Positions 1 through 8,587 are shown, counted from the first letter of the stretch. The stretch: 44,441 nucleotides of DNA from an uncultured Rhodospirillaceae bacterium (GCA_900550445.1 URSF01000020.1:1-44441), one strand, 5' to 3'. The notes: generated from the sequence alone by a model not told the origin. A program made the numbers and translations.

Positions 1-155
1 CTTTTTTCAGGTTCTTTCGTTCCCGACACGCCGTCGTCAATGATCCAGCTTTCAATCGGCAGCCCGTGCTTTTCCGCCAAAGCCTCTACCCCGATTTTTT
101 GATTGTCGCAATCCTGATTGTCCGTAGACACTCTTAAATAGCCATATACCGTCAT
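1..155 (-). CDS. Serine recombinase (resolvase/invertase), N-terminal part, cut by window edge
   Basis: The minus strand opens with ATG at 155 and stays open to the window edge for 51 codons. The translation begins MTVYGYLRVSTDNQ and continues to a DDGVSGTK segment. YxRVST-x-x-Q is the signature of the serine recombinase catalytic domain (resolvase/invertase/Pin family), with the nucleophilic serine at residue 10, and D-x-G-x-SG is the next conserved block. These enzymes cut and rejoin DNA at short crossover sites through a 5'-phosphoserine link. A purine-rich stretch (aaaagag) lies just upstream of the ATG. The C-terminal DNA-binding part is outside the window, so it cannot be called a resolvase, an invertase or a large integrase. 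Confidence 0.85.
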   Translation of the reverse strand, partial: MTVYGYLRVSTDNQDCDNQKIGVEALAEKHGLPIESWIIDDGVSGTKEPEK

Positions 156-696
156 CGTTATACTCTTTTATTTTATATGTTGAACTTTGATTGATTTTTC
201 GAAAAAGATGACTGGTTGGAAAATTTAATTTTGTAAACACCTTCGGGGCGTTTTTGACGAATCTTTCAATAAAAAAACGTTTCGCCCATTTCGGTTCTGT
301 AAGTTTTTTTGTATCTTCATCAAGTATTTGTCATGCCGATTAGCTGATGTCGTATCGTTTCGATTCGTGTTTGATGTCGAACGCCAGCCTTTTAGTCAAC
401 ATTGATTTCTTGTTGATTACAATTGTGCGGCAGCGTCACTTGTTTTTAGCTTTTTTTAAACGATATGGCAAAGTATTTAGCGTGATTTTGAGTATTCGGC
501 CGAACGTTCAAACCTTGTCGCATCAGTCTGTTGTATATGCCTGTTCCTCTTCTTCGGGAAACAGTTCATCTATCTAAATTTAAATGGTTTTTTTCTGGAC
601 GAATTTTAATGGATTTTCATATTTAACAGATTTATGTCGCAAAAATAAAGGTTTTGAGGTATATTAAAAAATCCTTTGTCTGAAAGAGGTTTCGGT
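156..696. other. Intergenic region without a convincing gene
   Basis: About 540 bases separate the divergently placed recombinase and the small exported protein. The longest open frames are out of keeping with the codon use of neighbouring genes and lack good ribosome binding sites. No tRNA-like fold or strong terminator was seen. It probably holds the divergent promoters. Confidence 0.5.
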
Positions 697-1278
697 ATGA
701 CTTTGTTTAAGATTTTTCTTGCCGTTTTATTTTTTAACGCGTTTAGTTTTTCTGCCTGCGCCGAAAGCATTTCCGCTGCGGCGTCCAGAATTTCCGAAGC
801 GAAAGAAAAAAAAGCCGAATTGGAAAAAGAATCCGTTAAAGCCGGACAGCAAATACAGGACATCGGCAGCTTGACGATAGAAGATTTCCTGGAATTGGAA
901 GCTGTGCCCGAAGGTATGGACGCCGTTTCCGCGCAGGCTTTACACGGGGCGGATCAGGGATTCGATTTTATGACGACCAATCAGGCTTTGCGGTCGATTG
1001 CGGCAATGCGTAAACAGGGAATTGCTCTGCCGGAAGATTTGGAAGAAAAAATCAAAAAAAATCCGGAAATGGCTTCGCAGCTGATGGACGAAGCTTTTGA
1101 AACAATTCCGCCCGCTCAAATCGAAGATAAAGACGATATCGCCCGTCAGCGCCGTTCGGCCATTAAAGGCGCCGAAACAACGCTGGGGGTCAGATTTAAA
1201 GATGTCCTGGAAACTCAAAAGAGAATGATGACGCCCGCTTCTTCTCAGAAAAGCAGACGGGGCAGACGCAGACAATGA
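697..1278 (+). CDS. Small exported protein of unknown function
   Basis: This gene encodes a 193-residue protein starting MTLFKIFLAVLFF, with a hydrophobic signal-peptide core ending near SFSACAES. The mature part is highly charged and helical, rich in Glu, Lys and Ala, and has a basic tail (SRRGRRRQ). ATG 697 is chosen over the upstream in-frame TTG at 676 because an AGAGG ribosome binding site lies 7 bases before it and the signal peptide then begins correctly. The stop overlaps the trmJ start by four bases (ATGA), so the two are translationally coupled. No known domain is recognised and the function is unknown. Confidence 0.75.
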   Translation: MTLFKIFLAVLFFNAFSFSACAESISAAASRISEAKEKKAELEKESVKAGQQIQDIGSLTIEDFLELEAVPEGMDAVSAQALHGADQGFDFMTTNQALRSIAAMRKQGIALPEDLEEKIKKNPEMASQLMDEAFETIPPAQIEDKDDIARQRRSAIKGAETTLGVRFKDVLETQKRMMTPASSQKSRRGRRRQ

Positions 1279-2021
1279 TATCCGAGCCGGATCAGGGGAT
1301 TGCTGCGGCCCCGGTGTTTATTTTAGTTCGTCCTCAGCTGGCCGAAAATGTCGGAACGGCCGCGCGGGCGATGATGAACTGCTGTATTGCCGAAATGCGT
1401 CTGGTTGATCCCGACGAGGATCATTTGTGCGACAGAGCGGTCGCGGCTTCTTCCGGCGCCGCAGAAATTCTGCGCAATGCAAAAGTTTTTAAAACAGTCA
1501 AAGAGGCCGTCGGCGATTTACAAAAAGTTTATGCGACGACGGGACGGCCCCGTGACATGATTAAGCCCGTTTTGACGGGACAGGGCATGGCAAAGGAAAT
1601 TCAGGCCGGGCGGAGAACAGGTATAAAATACGGCGTTTTATTCGGTCCGGAAAGAACGGGACTGGAAAACGAAGATCTGGCCTATGCCGATGCGATCGTG
1701 AATATTCCTTTAAATCCGAAACACTGCTCTTTGAACTTGGCGCAGGCGGTATTGTTGGCCGGATATGAAATTTTCAGGCTGTCCGACGCGACGGCGGATA
1801 AATTTTTATCTATGCCGAATACGGAACCGGCTAATAAAGCGGAAACGGAACATCTGTTTGATCATCTGGAACAGGAACTGGAAGCGGCCGGTTATTTTAA
1901 ATCGCCGGAAAAACGGCCGCGCATGATGCGTAATCTGCGCAATATCTTTATGCGGGCAGATCTGACGTCGCAGGACGTCCGTACGCTGCACGGGGTGATT
2001 GCCGATCTGGCACATCGTTAA
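1275..2021 (+). CDS. trmJ: tRNA (cytidine/uridine-32)-2'-O-methyltransferase TrmJ, SpoU family
   Basis: The product is a 248-residue SPOUT-class methyltransferase that would use S-adenosylmethionine to 2'-O-methylate position 32 of the tRNA anticodon loop. The three family motifs are visible: motif 1 VRPQLAENVGTAARAM at residues 18-32, motif 2 LFGPERTGLENED at 121-133, and motif 3 IPLNPKHCSLNLAQAV at 143-158, which forms the trefoil-knot cofactor site. Length and the helical C-terminal extension fit TrmJ/LasT rather than TrmH or TrmL, although the exact target is an inference. Translation is coupled to the exported protein upstream by a 4-base overlap. It ends tail-to-tail, by a few bases, with the minus-strand gene. 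Confidence 0.88.
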   Translation: MISEPDQGIAAAPVFILVRPQLAENVGTAARAMMNCCIAEMRLVDPDEDHLCDRAVAASSGAAEILRNAKVFKTVKEAVGDLQKVYATTGRPRDMIKPVLTGQGMAKEIQAGRRTGIKYGVLFGPERTGLENEDLAYADAIVNIPLNPKHCSLNLAQAVLLAGYEIFRLSDATADKFLSMPNTEPANKAETEHLFDHLEQELEAAGYFKSPEKRPRMMRNLRNIFMRADLTSQDVRTLHGVIADLAHR

Positions 2022-2833
2022 CGTTTTCGCGCTGTTTTTGCCGGAATTTTCTTTTTAACGGCCGCGGCTTTCTTTTTGGGAGCCGCCGCTTTTTTTACAA
2101 CGGCCGTTTTCTTTTTAGAAGGGGCCTGCGACGCGCAGACCAGAGTCCCATCGTCCAAAGCCACCATTTCTTCTCCGTACGGGCAGTTAAAACAACCGCC
2201 CTGTTTGTTTTTATACGGCGCGTTTTTCGGACAGGCACGGCAGATCCACTTGCCGTCCGCGTTTTTTTCGACATAAGGACATAAAAAATCGTTCTGGCTG
2301 ACTAATCTGCGGCACATATCGATTTGTTTTTGCGCCGATTCGTCGTCGGGATAAGAAGACGGACAGACATTTTTCAGTTTTTCTTTGTTATGATACGTCT
2401 TTTCCGGTTCTTTGGCCGGGGTCGGAAAGCTGGTTTTATAATCGGCGCTTAACCGCAGAGCCATACGTTCCAGTTCTTCGCTGGAAACGTCACTGCCGTT
2501 TGGTTTTTGCGCTTTGCCGTTGACGACCGGATACGCGCTGAGGCACATAGGATAACCGCTGCGTTTTACCAAAAGCGTTCCGTCCGGGCATTTAAAGCAA
2601 AACGCTTTATTTTTGCTTTCATCAATCAAATAAGCCGTTCCTTCCGGGCAGGAAGCGCATACGCCGATTTGTTTGGGATAATCATATTTTTCCCCGACAG
2701 TGCATTTTTCCCGTTTGCGGTATAAAAAATTGTAAATTGTCGGGGAAGACGTTTTGGGCACATAAGTATATTGATAAGCCGCCGCAGCCTGTTCCGCAAA
2801 GAAAAACAGAAAAATGAACAACAGTTTTTTCAT
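2018..2833 (-). CDS. Exported cysteine-rich protein with Lys/Ala tail
   Basis: The product has 271 residues. A signal peptide (MKKLLFIFLFFFAEQAAAAY) is followed by repeated cysteine motifs of the form C-x2-CP-x-G (CASCPEG, CFKCPDG, CRACPKN, CFNCPYG), each closed by a further Cys, as in disulfide-knotted or EGF/GCC2-like repeats. The last 40 or so residues are an Ala/Lys/Pro-rich basic tail. The protein is probably periplasmic or surface-exposed with structural disulfides. Its ATG overlaps the stop of the Sel1 gene by four bases, so the two are one operon. No named family is recognised. Confidence 0.75.
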   Translation of the reverse strand: MKKLLFIFLFFFAEQAAAAYQYTYVPKTSSPTIYNFLYRKREKCTVGEKYDYPKQIGVCASCPEGTAYLIDESKNKAFCFKCPDGTLLVKRSGYPMCLSAYPVVNGKAQKPNGSDVSSEELERMALRLSADYKTSFPTPAKEPEKTYHNKEKLKNVCPSSYPDDESAQKQIDMCRRLVSQNDFLCPYVEKNADGKWICRACPKNAPYKNKQGGCFNCPYGEEMVALDDGTLVCASQAPSKKKTAVVKKAAAPKKKAAAVKKKIPAKTARKR

Positions 2834-3984
2834 TGATCTTCCTCGTTTTCTTCTTCCTGCCAGGACAGGTTCAAATCGCAGACGCCGGTCATTTCAGCCC
2901 CCAGACAGGCGTTGGTATAACGGCTGATTTTAATAACATCTTTGTTTTTCAAGGCCTTGTTAAATAACCGTTTGTGTTCCAAAGTCATATAAAAAGTGAT
3001 GCCGCAGGCTTCCAAAGTCTGATCGCCTATGCCTGATTTTTCGATATAGCCGTCGTGGACGTCGAAACTGCGGTAAAAATCCGGATTAAAGATTTTTACG
3101 GCATATGTGGCGATGTTCGGGTTTTTGCGGCCTGTGCCGAACGGCAGCCTGTTTTTCAGACAGTCTTCGGGAATAGTCTGATCTCTGACGGTTTTTTTCC
3201 CGACGGAAGGACGCGACTGACCGTTCAGGTCGTTCCAGTCGGCCAGTGTTTCTTTTAAATCTGCTTGAATCAGAATTTCTTTCGCTTTATCTTTGTTTTT
3301 AGGGACGCCGTGGCCGTAAAAAGCCATTAAAGACCGAACCAGAGAATTGTCGCACAGTTTCAGCCAGTATTTTGTATCTTTGATACTGCGGCGCATGCCG
3401 ATTCCGAAATATGACATTTCCACCAAAGCGCATCGGGCGGTTTTGCTGGGATTTTTGCGGGCATGAGCGGCTTTGCGCATCCATTTTAAGGATTTTTCAT
3501 AATCCGCATGCACTCCTTTGCCTTCCATATACAGCTTTCCCAGCCAGTATTGGGCTTCCGTATCGCCCCCCAGCGCACCTTTCTGATAATAACGCAGCGC
3601 CTGGTCATAATCGCCCATGCGGTAATAAATGCGGCCTAATTCTTTGTGGCAGAAATAGTTTTTTTCTTTCCCGGCGCATTTTTCATACCATTCAATGCCG
3701 GTTTGCGTATTCTGTTTAACGCCGTATCGTCCCGAATAATAACCGAAGCCCAGCAAAGAACATGCCCGCAGGTATTCGGCATTACATAAACGGATCAGTT
3801 CGGGCAGGGCGGCTTTGGGATTTTGGCGATACAGCAGGCTTTCCGCCGCCTGAAAATCGGTTTCGTTTTTTTTCTTTTCCGTTTCGGCGGCGCTCGGAAC
3901 GGCGGGCTTTTTTGCTTTCGGTGCAGCTTCGGCGCCTGTCAGTCCCAGCACGGTAAAGAATAAAATCAAAAAAACGTGTTTCAT
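2830..3984 (-). CDS. Exported Sel1-repeat (TPR-like) protein
   Basis: The product has 384 residues with a signal peptide (MKHVFLILFFTVLGLTGAEA). Residues of about 40-260 contain several Sel1-like repeats, recognisable from A-x2-LG-x2-Y-x2-G motifs such as LLGFGYYSGRYGV, AQYWLGKLYMEGKGV and MAFYGHGVPKNKDKA. Sel1 repeats are helical hairpins that mediate protein-protein contacts, often in envelope or secretion scaffolds. The C-terminal 120 residues carry several Cys and resemble no known domain. The start has an AAGGG site 7-8 bases upstream. It is the first gene of a two-gene operon with the Cys-rich exported protein. Confidence 0.82.
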   Translation of the reverse strand: MKHVFLILFFTVLGLTGAEAAPKAKKPAVPSAAETEKKKNETDFQAAESLLYRQNPKAALPELIRLCNAEYLRACSLLGFGYYSGRYGVKQNTQTGIEWYEKCAGKEKNYFCHKELGRIYYRMGDYDQALRYYQKGALGGDTEAQYWLGKLYMEGKGVHADYEKSLKWMRKAAHARKNPSKTARCALVEMSYFGIGMRRSIKDTKYWLKLCDNSLVRSLMAFYGHGVPKNKDKAKEILIQADLKETLADWNDLNGQSRPSVGKKTVRDQTIPEDCLKNRLPFGTGRKNPNIATYAVKIFNPDFYRSFDVHDGYIEKSGIGDQTLEACGITFYMTLEHKRLFNKALKNKDVIKISRYTNACLGAEMTGVCDLNLSWQEEENEEDQ

Positions 3985-4011
3985 GCCGATCCCTTCGCGG
4001 TTATGTAAAAC

Positions 4012-4039
4012 AGTATATATGAGCCTGCCCGATTGACAA
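4012..4039 (-). promoter_or_regulatory. Sigma70-type promoter of the Sel1/Cys-rich operon
   Basis: On the minus strand TTGTCA (4034-4039) is followed after 16 bases by TATACT (4012-4017), about 30 bases before the Sel1 gene start. Its -35 box coincides with that of the divergent promoter. Confidence 0.6.
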
Positions 4040-4061
4040 AATATAAAAAAAGATTTCTAAT
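4033..4061 (+). promoter_or_regulatory. Sigma70-type promoter of the lipoprotein-YhcH-rmuC operon
   Basis: TTGACA (4033-4038) is followed after 17 bases by TCTAAT (4056-4061), or after 19 by TAATAA, about 34 bases before the GTG start at 4095. The -35 hexamer is shared with the promoter on the opposite strand. Confidence 0.5.
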
Positions 4062-4094
4062 AAATTCCTTAAATTAATAAAGGGATTACAGTCG

Positions 4095-4637
4095 GTGAAG
4101 CCTTTTTTTGTTTTTTTTATGGCCCTTCTGGCGTTCGGCTGTTCGGATCAGGAAACGGGATATGAACGTTTCGATAAAATGGTCGGGGCAAAGCGGCATG
4201 CCGAATTTGACATCAATCAGTACAGACCGTATATGAAAAAAGGAAAAAGCCGAATTGAAGGAAAGTTCTGCATTGCTTTGGACAACGGCCGGAAAAAGTG
4301 TCCGCCGGATCAGCTGGTTTTGTTAAATCCCGTTACCGATTATTCAACTGAATGGTTCGAGCGTTATTGGAAAAACGGCGAATTGCTGGAATCCCCCAAT
4401 GATGAAGCCGCCCGGCGCAGCAAAATGGTCAGGACGAATAAATACGGACGGTTTGTTTTTTCATCTCTGCCGCCCGGAGAGTATTATGTCGCGGCTGTCG
4501 CCTGTCCGTATTCGGCCAGAGATTCAAAAAAAATACAGCCGTTTAATTATCAGCGCTGGGGGGCGAAAGTTACTGTCGATCCTGAGGTAAAATCGGTTAA
4601 AGCTGTTTTGGAAAAGGTGTTGGAATATGATCGTTGA
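4095..4637 (+). CDS. Putative lipoprotein with a transthyretin-like/SpaA-like segment
   Basis: The product has 180 residues and a GTG start with AGGGA nine bases upstream. The N-terminus MKPFFVFFMALLAFGC reads as a lipoprotein signal, with the lipidated Cys at residue 16 and Asp at +3. Residues of about 115-145 (TNKYGRFVFSSLPPGEYYV) match the G-x-(Y/F)-x-F-x-L-x-PG-x-Y pattern of carboxypeptidase-regulatory or prealbumin-like beta-sandwich domains. It is probably anchored in the envelope. The 3' end overlaps the yhcH-like gene by 11 bases. Function is unknown. Confidence 0.72.
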   Translation: MKPFFVFFMALLAFGCSDQETGYERFDKMVGAKRHAEFDINQYRPYMKKGKSRIEGKFCIALDNGRKKCPPDQLVLLNPVTDYSTEWFERYWKNGELLESPNDEAARRSKMVRTNKYGRFVFSSLPPGEYYVAAVACPYSARDSKKIQPFNYQRWGAKVTVDPEVKSVKAVLEKVLEYDR

Positions 4638-5073
4638 TAAAATTGAATTTTGTTCTTTATATACAGGACTGAATGAAAAATTCAAAAAGGCTTTCGCCTT
4701 TCTGCAGGCGGGCAATTTTCAGGCCGACGGAGAACGCCATGAAATCGACGGGGCTGATATTTATTATATTGTGCAGGAATACGAAGCACGCCCGTTGGAA
4801 AAAACGGCATTGGAAGCGCACCGCCTTTACGCGGATATCCAGTATATTTATTCGGGGCGCGAAAAAATCGGCTATGCTCCTTTAAAAGGGCTGAAGGAAA
4901 CCGTTCCTTATAATCCGGAAAAGGACATTGCGAAGTATGCCGGCGAGTCAGATTTTACGGAATTAACGGCCGGCATGTTCGGAATTTATTTTCCGCATGA
5001 CGCTCACCGTCCTTGTCTGGCTGTCAAAGAAGGCGAAAAAGTAACAAAAATTCTGGTTAAAATAAAATGCTGA
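4627..5073 (+). CDS. YhcH/YjgK/YiaL family protein (DUF386, cupin-like)
   Basis: The product has 148 residues. The family signatures EAHRLYADIQY (63-73) and FGIYFPHDAHRPCL (118-131) supply the conserved His, Asp and Glu side chains of the metal-binding beta-barrel. Members occur in sugar operons (EbgC, YiaL, YhcH), and YhcH-type proteins have been linked to sialic-acid or sugar anomer handling. Here the substrate cannot be inferred, because the neighbours are a lipoprotein and RmuC. It starts inside the previous gene and overlaps rmuC by 7 bases, so it is a coupled middle gene of the operon. Confidence 0.9.
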   Translation: MIVDKIEFCSLYTGLNEKFKKAFAFLQAGNFQADGERHEIDGADIYYIVQEYEARPLEKTALEAHRLYADIQYIYSGREKIGYAPLKGLKETVPYNPEKDIAKYAGESDFTELTAGMFGIYFPHDAHRPCLAVKEGEKVTKILVKIKC

Positions 5074-6389
5074 CACTTTCTCATCTGGCTGTTGTTTTCG
5101 GCAGCCTGTTCGTCGTTTCTGTGTTTTTTCTGACGGCTGTTTTGAAAAAAAACGCCCGGTTGTTCCGGGAAAAGGAAGAGCTGACCAAAGCTTGCGGTCA
5201 AACATTGTTTTTGCAAGATCAGCTGGAAGAATTAAAAAAGGAAAATACCCGGTTAAATAACGAAAACATGCGTTTAACCGCGCAGGCGGCGTCGTTGCAG
5301 ACGCAGATGAACGACGAACGCCGGCATTTAAACGACAGAATTGAAGAGCTGAAAAACGCCAGAGCGGAGCTGTCCATGCAGTTTAAAACGGTTTCCGCGG
5401 ACGTGCTGAAAGAACAAAGCGTTGATTTTAAGAAAAATCAGCAGGAATCGCTGGGGCAGATTTTAACGCCGTTAAAGGATCAGCTGGACGCTTTTAAAAA
5501 ACGCATGGAAGAAATCAATCAGATTAACGCGAATGACAAAGGCAAAATGGACGAACAGCTGCGTCATCTTTTGGAAATGAATCAGACTTTGTCCGAAGAC
5601 GCGCAGAACCTGACGAACGCGCTGAAAGGCAATACAAAACGTCAGGGAGATTGGGGCGAAACGCAGCTGGAGCGTGTTTTTGAAGTCGCCGGATTTGAAA
5701 AAGGAATAAACTATACGACGCAAACCAACTTCAAAGACGATGAAGGCAATAACAAACGCCCTGACTTTATTGTCAATCTGCCGGATAACCGCCGTCTGAT
5801 CGTTGATTGCAAGGTGTCGTTAAACGCTTATATGCGTTATATCAAGGCTGAAACGTCTGATGAAAAGAAAAAATATCTGGCCGAGCATGTGCAGGCTTTG
5901 CGTAATCATATTAAGGGATTGTCTTCTAAGAATTATCAAACGATCGTCAAAGAAATGGATCTGGATTACGTGTTTATGTTTATTCCGATCGAACACGCCT
6001 ATATCGAAGCGTTAAGCGCCGATCCTGAAATTTACGAAGCGGCATATCAAAATAATATCGCGGTGACGACGGCGTCGTCTTTGTTGCCGGTTCTGCGCAC
6101 GATTGAAAATATGTGGCGGATTGAAAAACAAAATAAAAACGTTCAGAAAATCGCTGAAATCGGCGGGAAACTGCACGATAAGCTGGTCGGGTTTGTCGAA
6201 GACATGCAGGCGATCGACAAAGCTTTGCTCAGCGCTAAAAACAGCTATGACAAAGCGTTTAAAAAGCTGTCCGAAGGAAAAGGCAACGCGATCGGCTGGG
6301 CTGAAAAATTAAAAATACAGGGCGCCAAAGTCACCAAAGAATTTCCGATTGATTCTGACGAATCCGAGTTGCTGCAGATCGAAGATTAA
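5067..6389 (+). CDS. rmuC: DNA recombination protein RmuC
   Basis: The product has 440 residues. An N-terminal membrane segment (residues 5-25) is followed by a long coiled coil (about 35-190) and then the RmuC nuclease-like core. That core includes RQGDWGETQLERVFE (192-206), RPDFIVNLPDNRRLIVDCK (about 230-250, with Asp and D-x-K of a PD-(D/E)XK fold) and LDYVFMFIPIEHAY. RmuC limits inversions between short inverted repeats in E. coli and is thought to process DNA at stalled forks. Length and domain order are normal. It is the last gene of the operon and converges on queH with a 4-base overlap. Confidence 0.93.
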   Translation: MLTLSHLAVVFGSLFVVSVFFLTAVLKKNARLFREKEELTKACGQTLFLQDQLEELKKENTRLNNENMRLTAQAASLQTQMNDERRHLNDRIEELKNARAELSMQFKTVSADVLKEQSVDFKKNQQESLGQILTPLKDQLDAFKKRMEEINQINANDKGKMDEQLRHLLEMNQTLSEDAQNLTNALKGNTKRQGDWGETQLERVFEVAGFEKGINYTTQTNFKDDEGNNKRPDFIVNLPDNRRLIVDCKVSLNAYMRYIKAETSDEKKKYLAEHVQALRNHIKGLSSKNYQTIVKEMDLDYVFMFIPIEHAYIEALSADPEIYEAAYQNNIAVTTASSLLPVLRTIENMWRIEKQNKNVQKIAEIGGKLHDKLVGFVEDMQAIDKALLSAKNSYDKAFKKLSEGKGNAIGWAEKLKIQGAKVTKEFPIDSDESELLQIED

Positions 6390-6928
6390 TCTTTTGCTCT
6401 TTTTGAAAACGGGCAGCCGCAGTAATCCTGCGCATACATCTGCGTTTCTTTTACCAAATGCTGGCGCAGCGGCTCCAATCCGCCTTTGCGCCAGTTTGTA
6501 AAATCGTACGGCATGTTTGTTTCCCGTGAAGCCTGCCGGGCGGCGGCGTTGACCTGATCCATGTCTTTGTATCGGGATATGCCTAAAACGGACGTGACAA
6601 GATCAAAGCCGTTTTCTTTGGCATACTGCATCGCCCGTTTCAGGCGCAGGTAAAAACAGACGGAACAGCGTTTGCCCCGTTCCGGTTCGTTTTCCAATCC
6701 TTTGACAGCTTCAAACCAGTTGTCGGGATCGTATTCCAAAGAAATAAAAGGAACATTCCGGGATAAGCAAAACCGTTCGTTTTCCTGACGCCTTTTTTCA
6801 TATTCCGCGGCGGGAGAAATATTCGAATTATAAAACAAGACGGCAAAGTCAACGTTTTCTTTTGCCAGGTTGTCAATGACGGCGCAAGAACACGGAGCGC
6901 AGCAGGAAAGCAACAGCAGTTTCGGCAT
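6386..6928 (-). CDS. queH: Epoxyqueuosine reductase QueH
   Basis: The product has 180 residues. QueH reduces epoxyqueuosine to queuosine in tRNA, the last step of Q biosynthesis, and is the non-B12 alternative to QueG. The metal and redox cysteines are all visible: Cys9-Cys10-x2-Cys13 at the N-terminus, Cys88-SV-Cys91, and the C-terminal Y-Cys170-G-Cys172-PFS. The pattern LLLLSCCAPCS and the SVLGISRYKD block are typical of the family. ATG 6928 is chosen because it overlaps the stop of the upstream gene as TAATG and places the CC motif at the usual distance, whereas an 11-residue longer start would not. Confidence 0.93.
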   Translation of the reverse strand: MPKLLLLSCCAPCSCAVIDNLAKENVDFAVLFYNSNISPAAEYEKRRQENERFCLSRNVPFISLEYDPDNWFEAVKGLENEPERGKRCSVCFYLRLKRAMQYAKENGFDLVTSVLGISRYKDMDQVNAAARQASRETNMPYDFTNWRKGGLEPLRQHLVKETQMYAQDYCGCPFSKRAKD

Positions 6929-8457
6929 TAATAATATTCTCCGTTCGCAATAAAAGAACAAATCCGTTCGGGTTTGTTGCCGTTTGCGATTTTATATAAG
7001 TCTTTAGGGATACTTTGCCATGAAAATTCTTCATTGAATGGTTTTTTCGGGTTATTCAGTTTATATTTTTTTGTTGTCAGCAAATAGTTCTGATTGTCGA
7101 TTTGAACGATTTGCTGGCGTTCTTCATCGGGCGTTTTAATCAAAACGGCGCTTGTTTGTTGTTCCGGCGAATAAACGGCCAGAAGCGAGTATCCATCCTG
7201 ATAATACAAAATATCCTTTCTGCCGTTATTGTCATAATCGGCAAAGACGCCGGCGTTGTCGAGGAAGTTATACATTTTCTCGGTAACGCATGTAATGTTT
7301 TCCGGCGGACATTGTAATTTGAAAAACGCCTGCAGTTGTGTCGCGTTTAATTCCAGAGAAAGCGGTTTTTCCGGATAAACGTTGTATTCTTTGCGTACGA
7401 TGCGGCGACATAAAGGCATATTTTCTTTGGTCGCGTCAATATGAAAAACGGTCATGTCTTTGTTGAGCATGCAAACGGGCAGAAAAGCATAAACGGCCGG
7501 ATCAAATTCATAAATCTTTTGTTCTTCTTCCCCGTCAGAAAATGTCAGGAAAATACGATTTTTATATTCAAAAAATCCAGCCGGGAAAGAATAAGGCAGC
7601 AAAAAACGTTCGGACAATCGGTCGTCATTTTGTTCTGTTCCGTTGATGAATATAAAATAATAAGGGTCGTCGCCGGTTACGGCTTCGGTATTAATTTTGA
7701 ACATATATTCTTTTGAATCCGGAGCAATGTAGGAAATTTTATTCTGAAGTACTTTAAACGGCTTGTCTTCTCTGAAAGACAGGCACAACGCGGATCTGTT
7801 GATATCCATCGGCAGGGTTGATAAAACTTCTTTGATTGCTATTTCTGTTTTCACGATATTTTCTGCGTTGTTTACGTTAACGGCGGGCAGCAAATTTTGA
7901 TATGTTTCATTGTGTCTGCGCAGAACGTCGCCGGCTGTCAGCGTTTGATGCGAAACAGAATTGTCGCTGCGCCAATCTTTTTTGTCCAATGCTTTATTCG
8001 CTTTTTCTTTTAAACGGTTCAGTAAAAGGCGATTATAGAAAATTTTCTTATCCCGGATATTGGCGTTTTCCGGCAGCGGCGGAACAGGTAAAAGAGGGAC
8101 TCTTTTCTGCGCGGCGGGCAGAGTGTTTTTTTCGGCTTCGGATAAAGTCAGATATTTGGACAGATCGTCAGGAATATTTTTCATACAAAGTTTTTTGTCG
8201 GGATAACACTGAATGAAACGGGAAAACAAGGTCTTGATTGCTTTAGGAGTCATTTTAGACTGTTCTGCATTTAACAGTTCTTGATTTGCGGCGTTTATAT
8301 CTGAAACTTTAAATGGCATAGGGAAACCGCGGGTAATCAAAATATTGGCGTTTTTTTGTTTTAAAATTATTTCATTTAATTGAGGGATAAATGGAACAAT
8401 ACTACTCATTCTTCTATAAGTGGAATAAAGAGTCTGTGATTCTGTTACTTCCGGCAA
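6928..8457 (-). CDS. Large exported protein of unknown function; signal peptide out of frame
   Basis: The open frame is 509 codons but begins at a poor TTG (8457) with no ribosome binding site. Upstream, AAGGAG lies 8-9 bases before a TTG at 8527 that begins MLKFFCFIFF in another frame. In the gene's own frame the sequence continues as a signal-peptide end (ISFSANAAELINVLPE). The frames would join if the A9 tract at 8497-8505 (T9 on the coding strand) had eight bases. The full protein would then be about 532 residues and exported. A segment FADYDNNGRKDILYYQDGY resembles FG-GAP/calcium-loop repeats. Its stop overlaps queH (TAATG). No family is recognised. Confidence 0.7.
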   Translation of the reverse strand: MPEVTESQTLYSTYRRMSSIVPFIPQLNEIILKQKNANILITRGFPMPFKVSDINAANQELLNAEQSKMTPKAIKTLFSRFIQCYPDKKLCMKNIPDDLSKYLTLSEAEKNTLPAAQKRVPLLPVPPLPENANIRDKKIFYNRLLLNRLKEKANKALDKKDWRSDNSVSHQTLTAGDVLRRHNETYQNLLPAVNVNNAENIVKTEIAIKEVLSTLPMDINRSALCLSFREDKPFKVLQNKISYIAPDSKEYMFKINTEAVTGDDPYYFIFINGTEQNDDRLSERFLLPYSFPAGFFEYKNRIFLTFSDGEEEQKIYEFDPAVYAFLPVCMLNKDMTVFHIDATKENMPLCRRIVRKEYNVYPEKPLSLELNATQLQAFFKLQCPPENITCVTEKMYNFLDNAGVFADYDNNGRKDILYYQDGYSLLAVYSPEQQTSAVLIKTPDEERQQIVQIDNQNYLLTTKKYKLNNPKKPFNEEFSWQSIPKDLYKIANGNKPERICSFIANGEYY

Positions 8458-8527
8458 AACATTAATCAGTTCTGCAGCATTTGCTGAAAAACTGATAAAA
8501 AAAAATAAAACAGAAAAATTTTAGCAA
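8458..8527 (-). pseudogene. Out-of-frame start and signal-peptide coding part of the preceding gene
   Basis: Reading from TTG 8527, with AAGGAG at good spacing, gives MLKFFCFIFF and then stops soon after the T9 run. Removing one T joins it to the main frame as MLKFFCFIFFISFSANA-AE, a textbook signal peptide. This explains why the main frame has no plausible start of its own. Confidence 0.65.
8497..8505. repeat. A9 homopolymer (T9 on coding strand) at a frame break
   Basis: Nine consecutive A on the plus strand lie inside the signal-peptide codons. Eight or eleven would keep the frame and nine breaks it. This is the classic position for slipped-strand phase variation, and also a common place for a sequencing or assembly error. 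Confidence 0.8.
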
Positions 8528-8552
8528 AATAAATTCTCCTTATAAAATAAAG

Positions 8553-8587
8553 AAAAAACGGCCAGAAAACCCCCTGAGCCGTTTTTT
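8553..8587 (-). terminator. Rho-independent terminator after the DUF2934 gene
   Basis: AAAAAACGGC (8553-8562) pairs with GCCGTTTTTT (8578-8587). The A/T flanks make it bidirectional in form, but it lies directly downstream of the minus-strand DUF2934 gene. Confidence 0.75.

Noticed and set aside
347..577. Plus-strand open frame of 76 codons
   Set aside because: It has no ribosome binding site, a composition unlike the neighbouring genes and no recognisable features.
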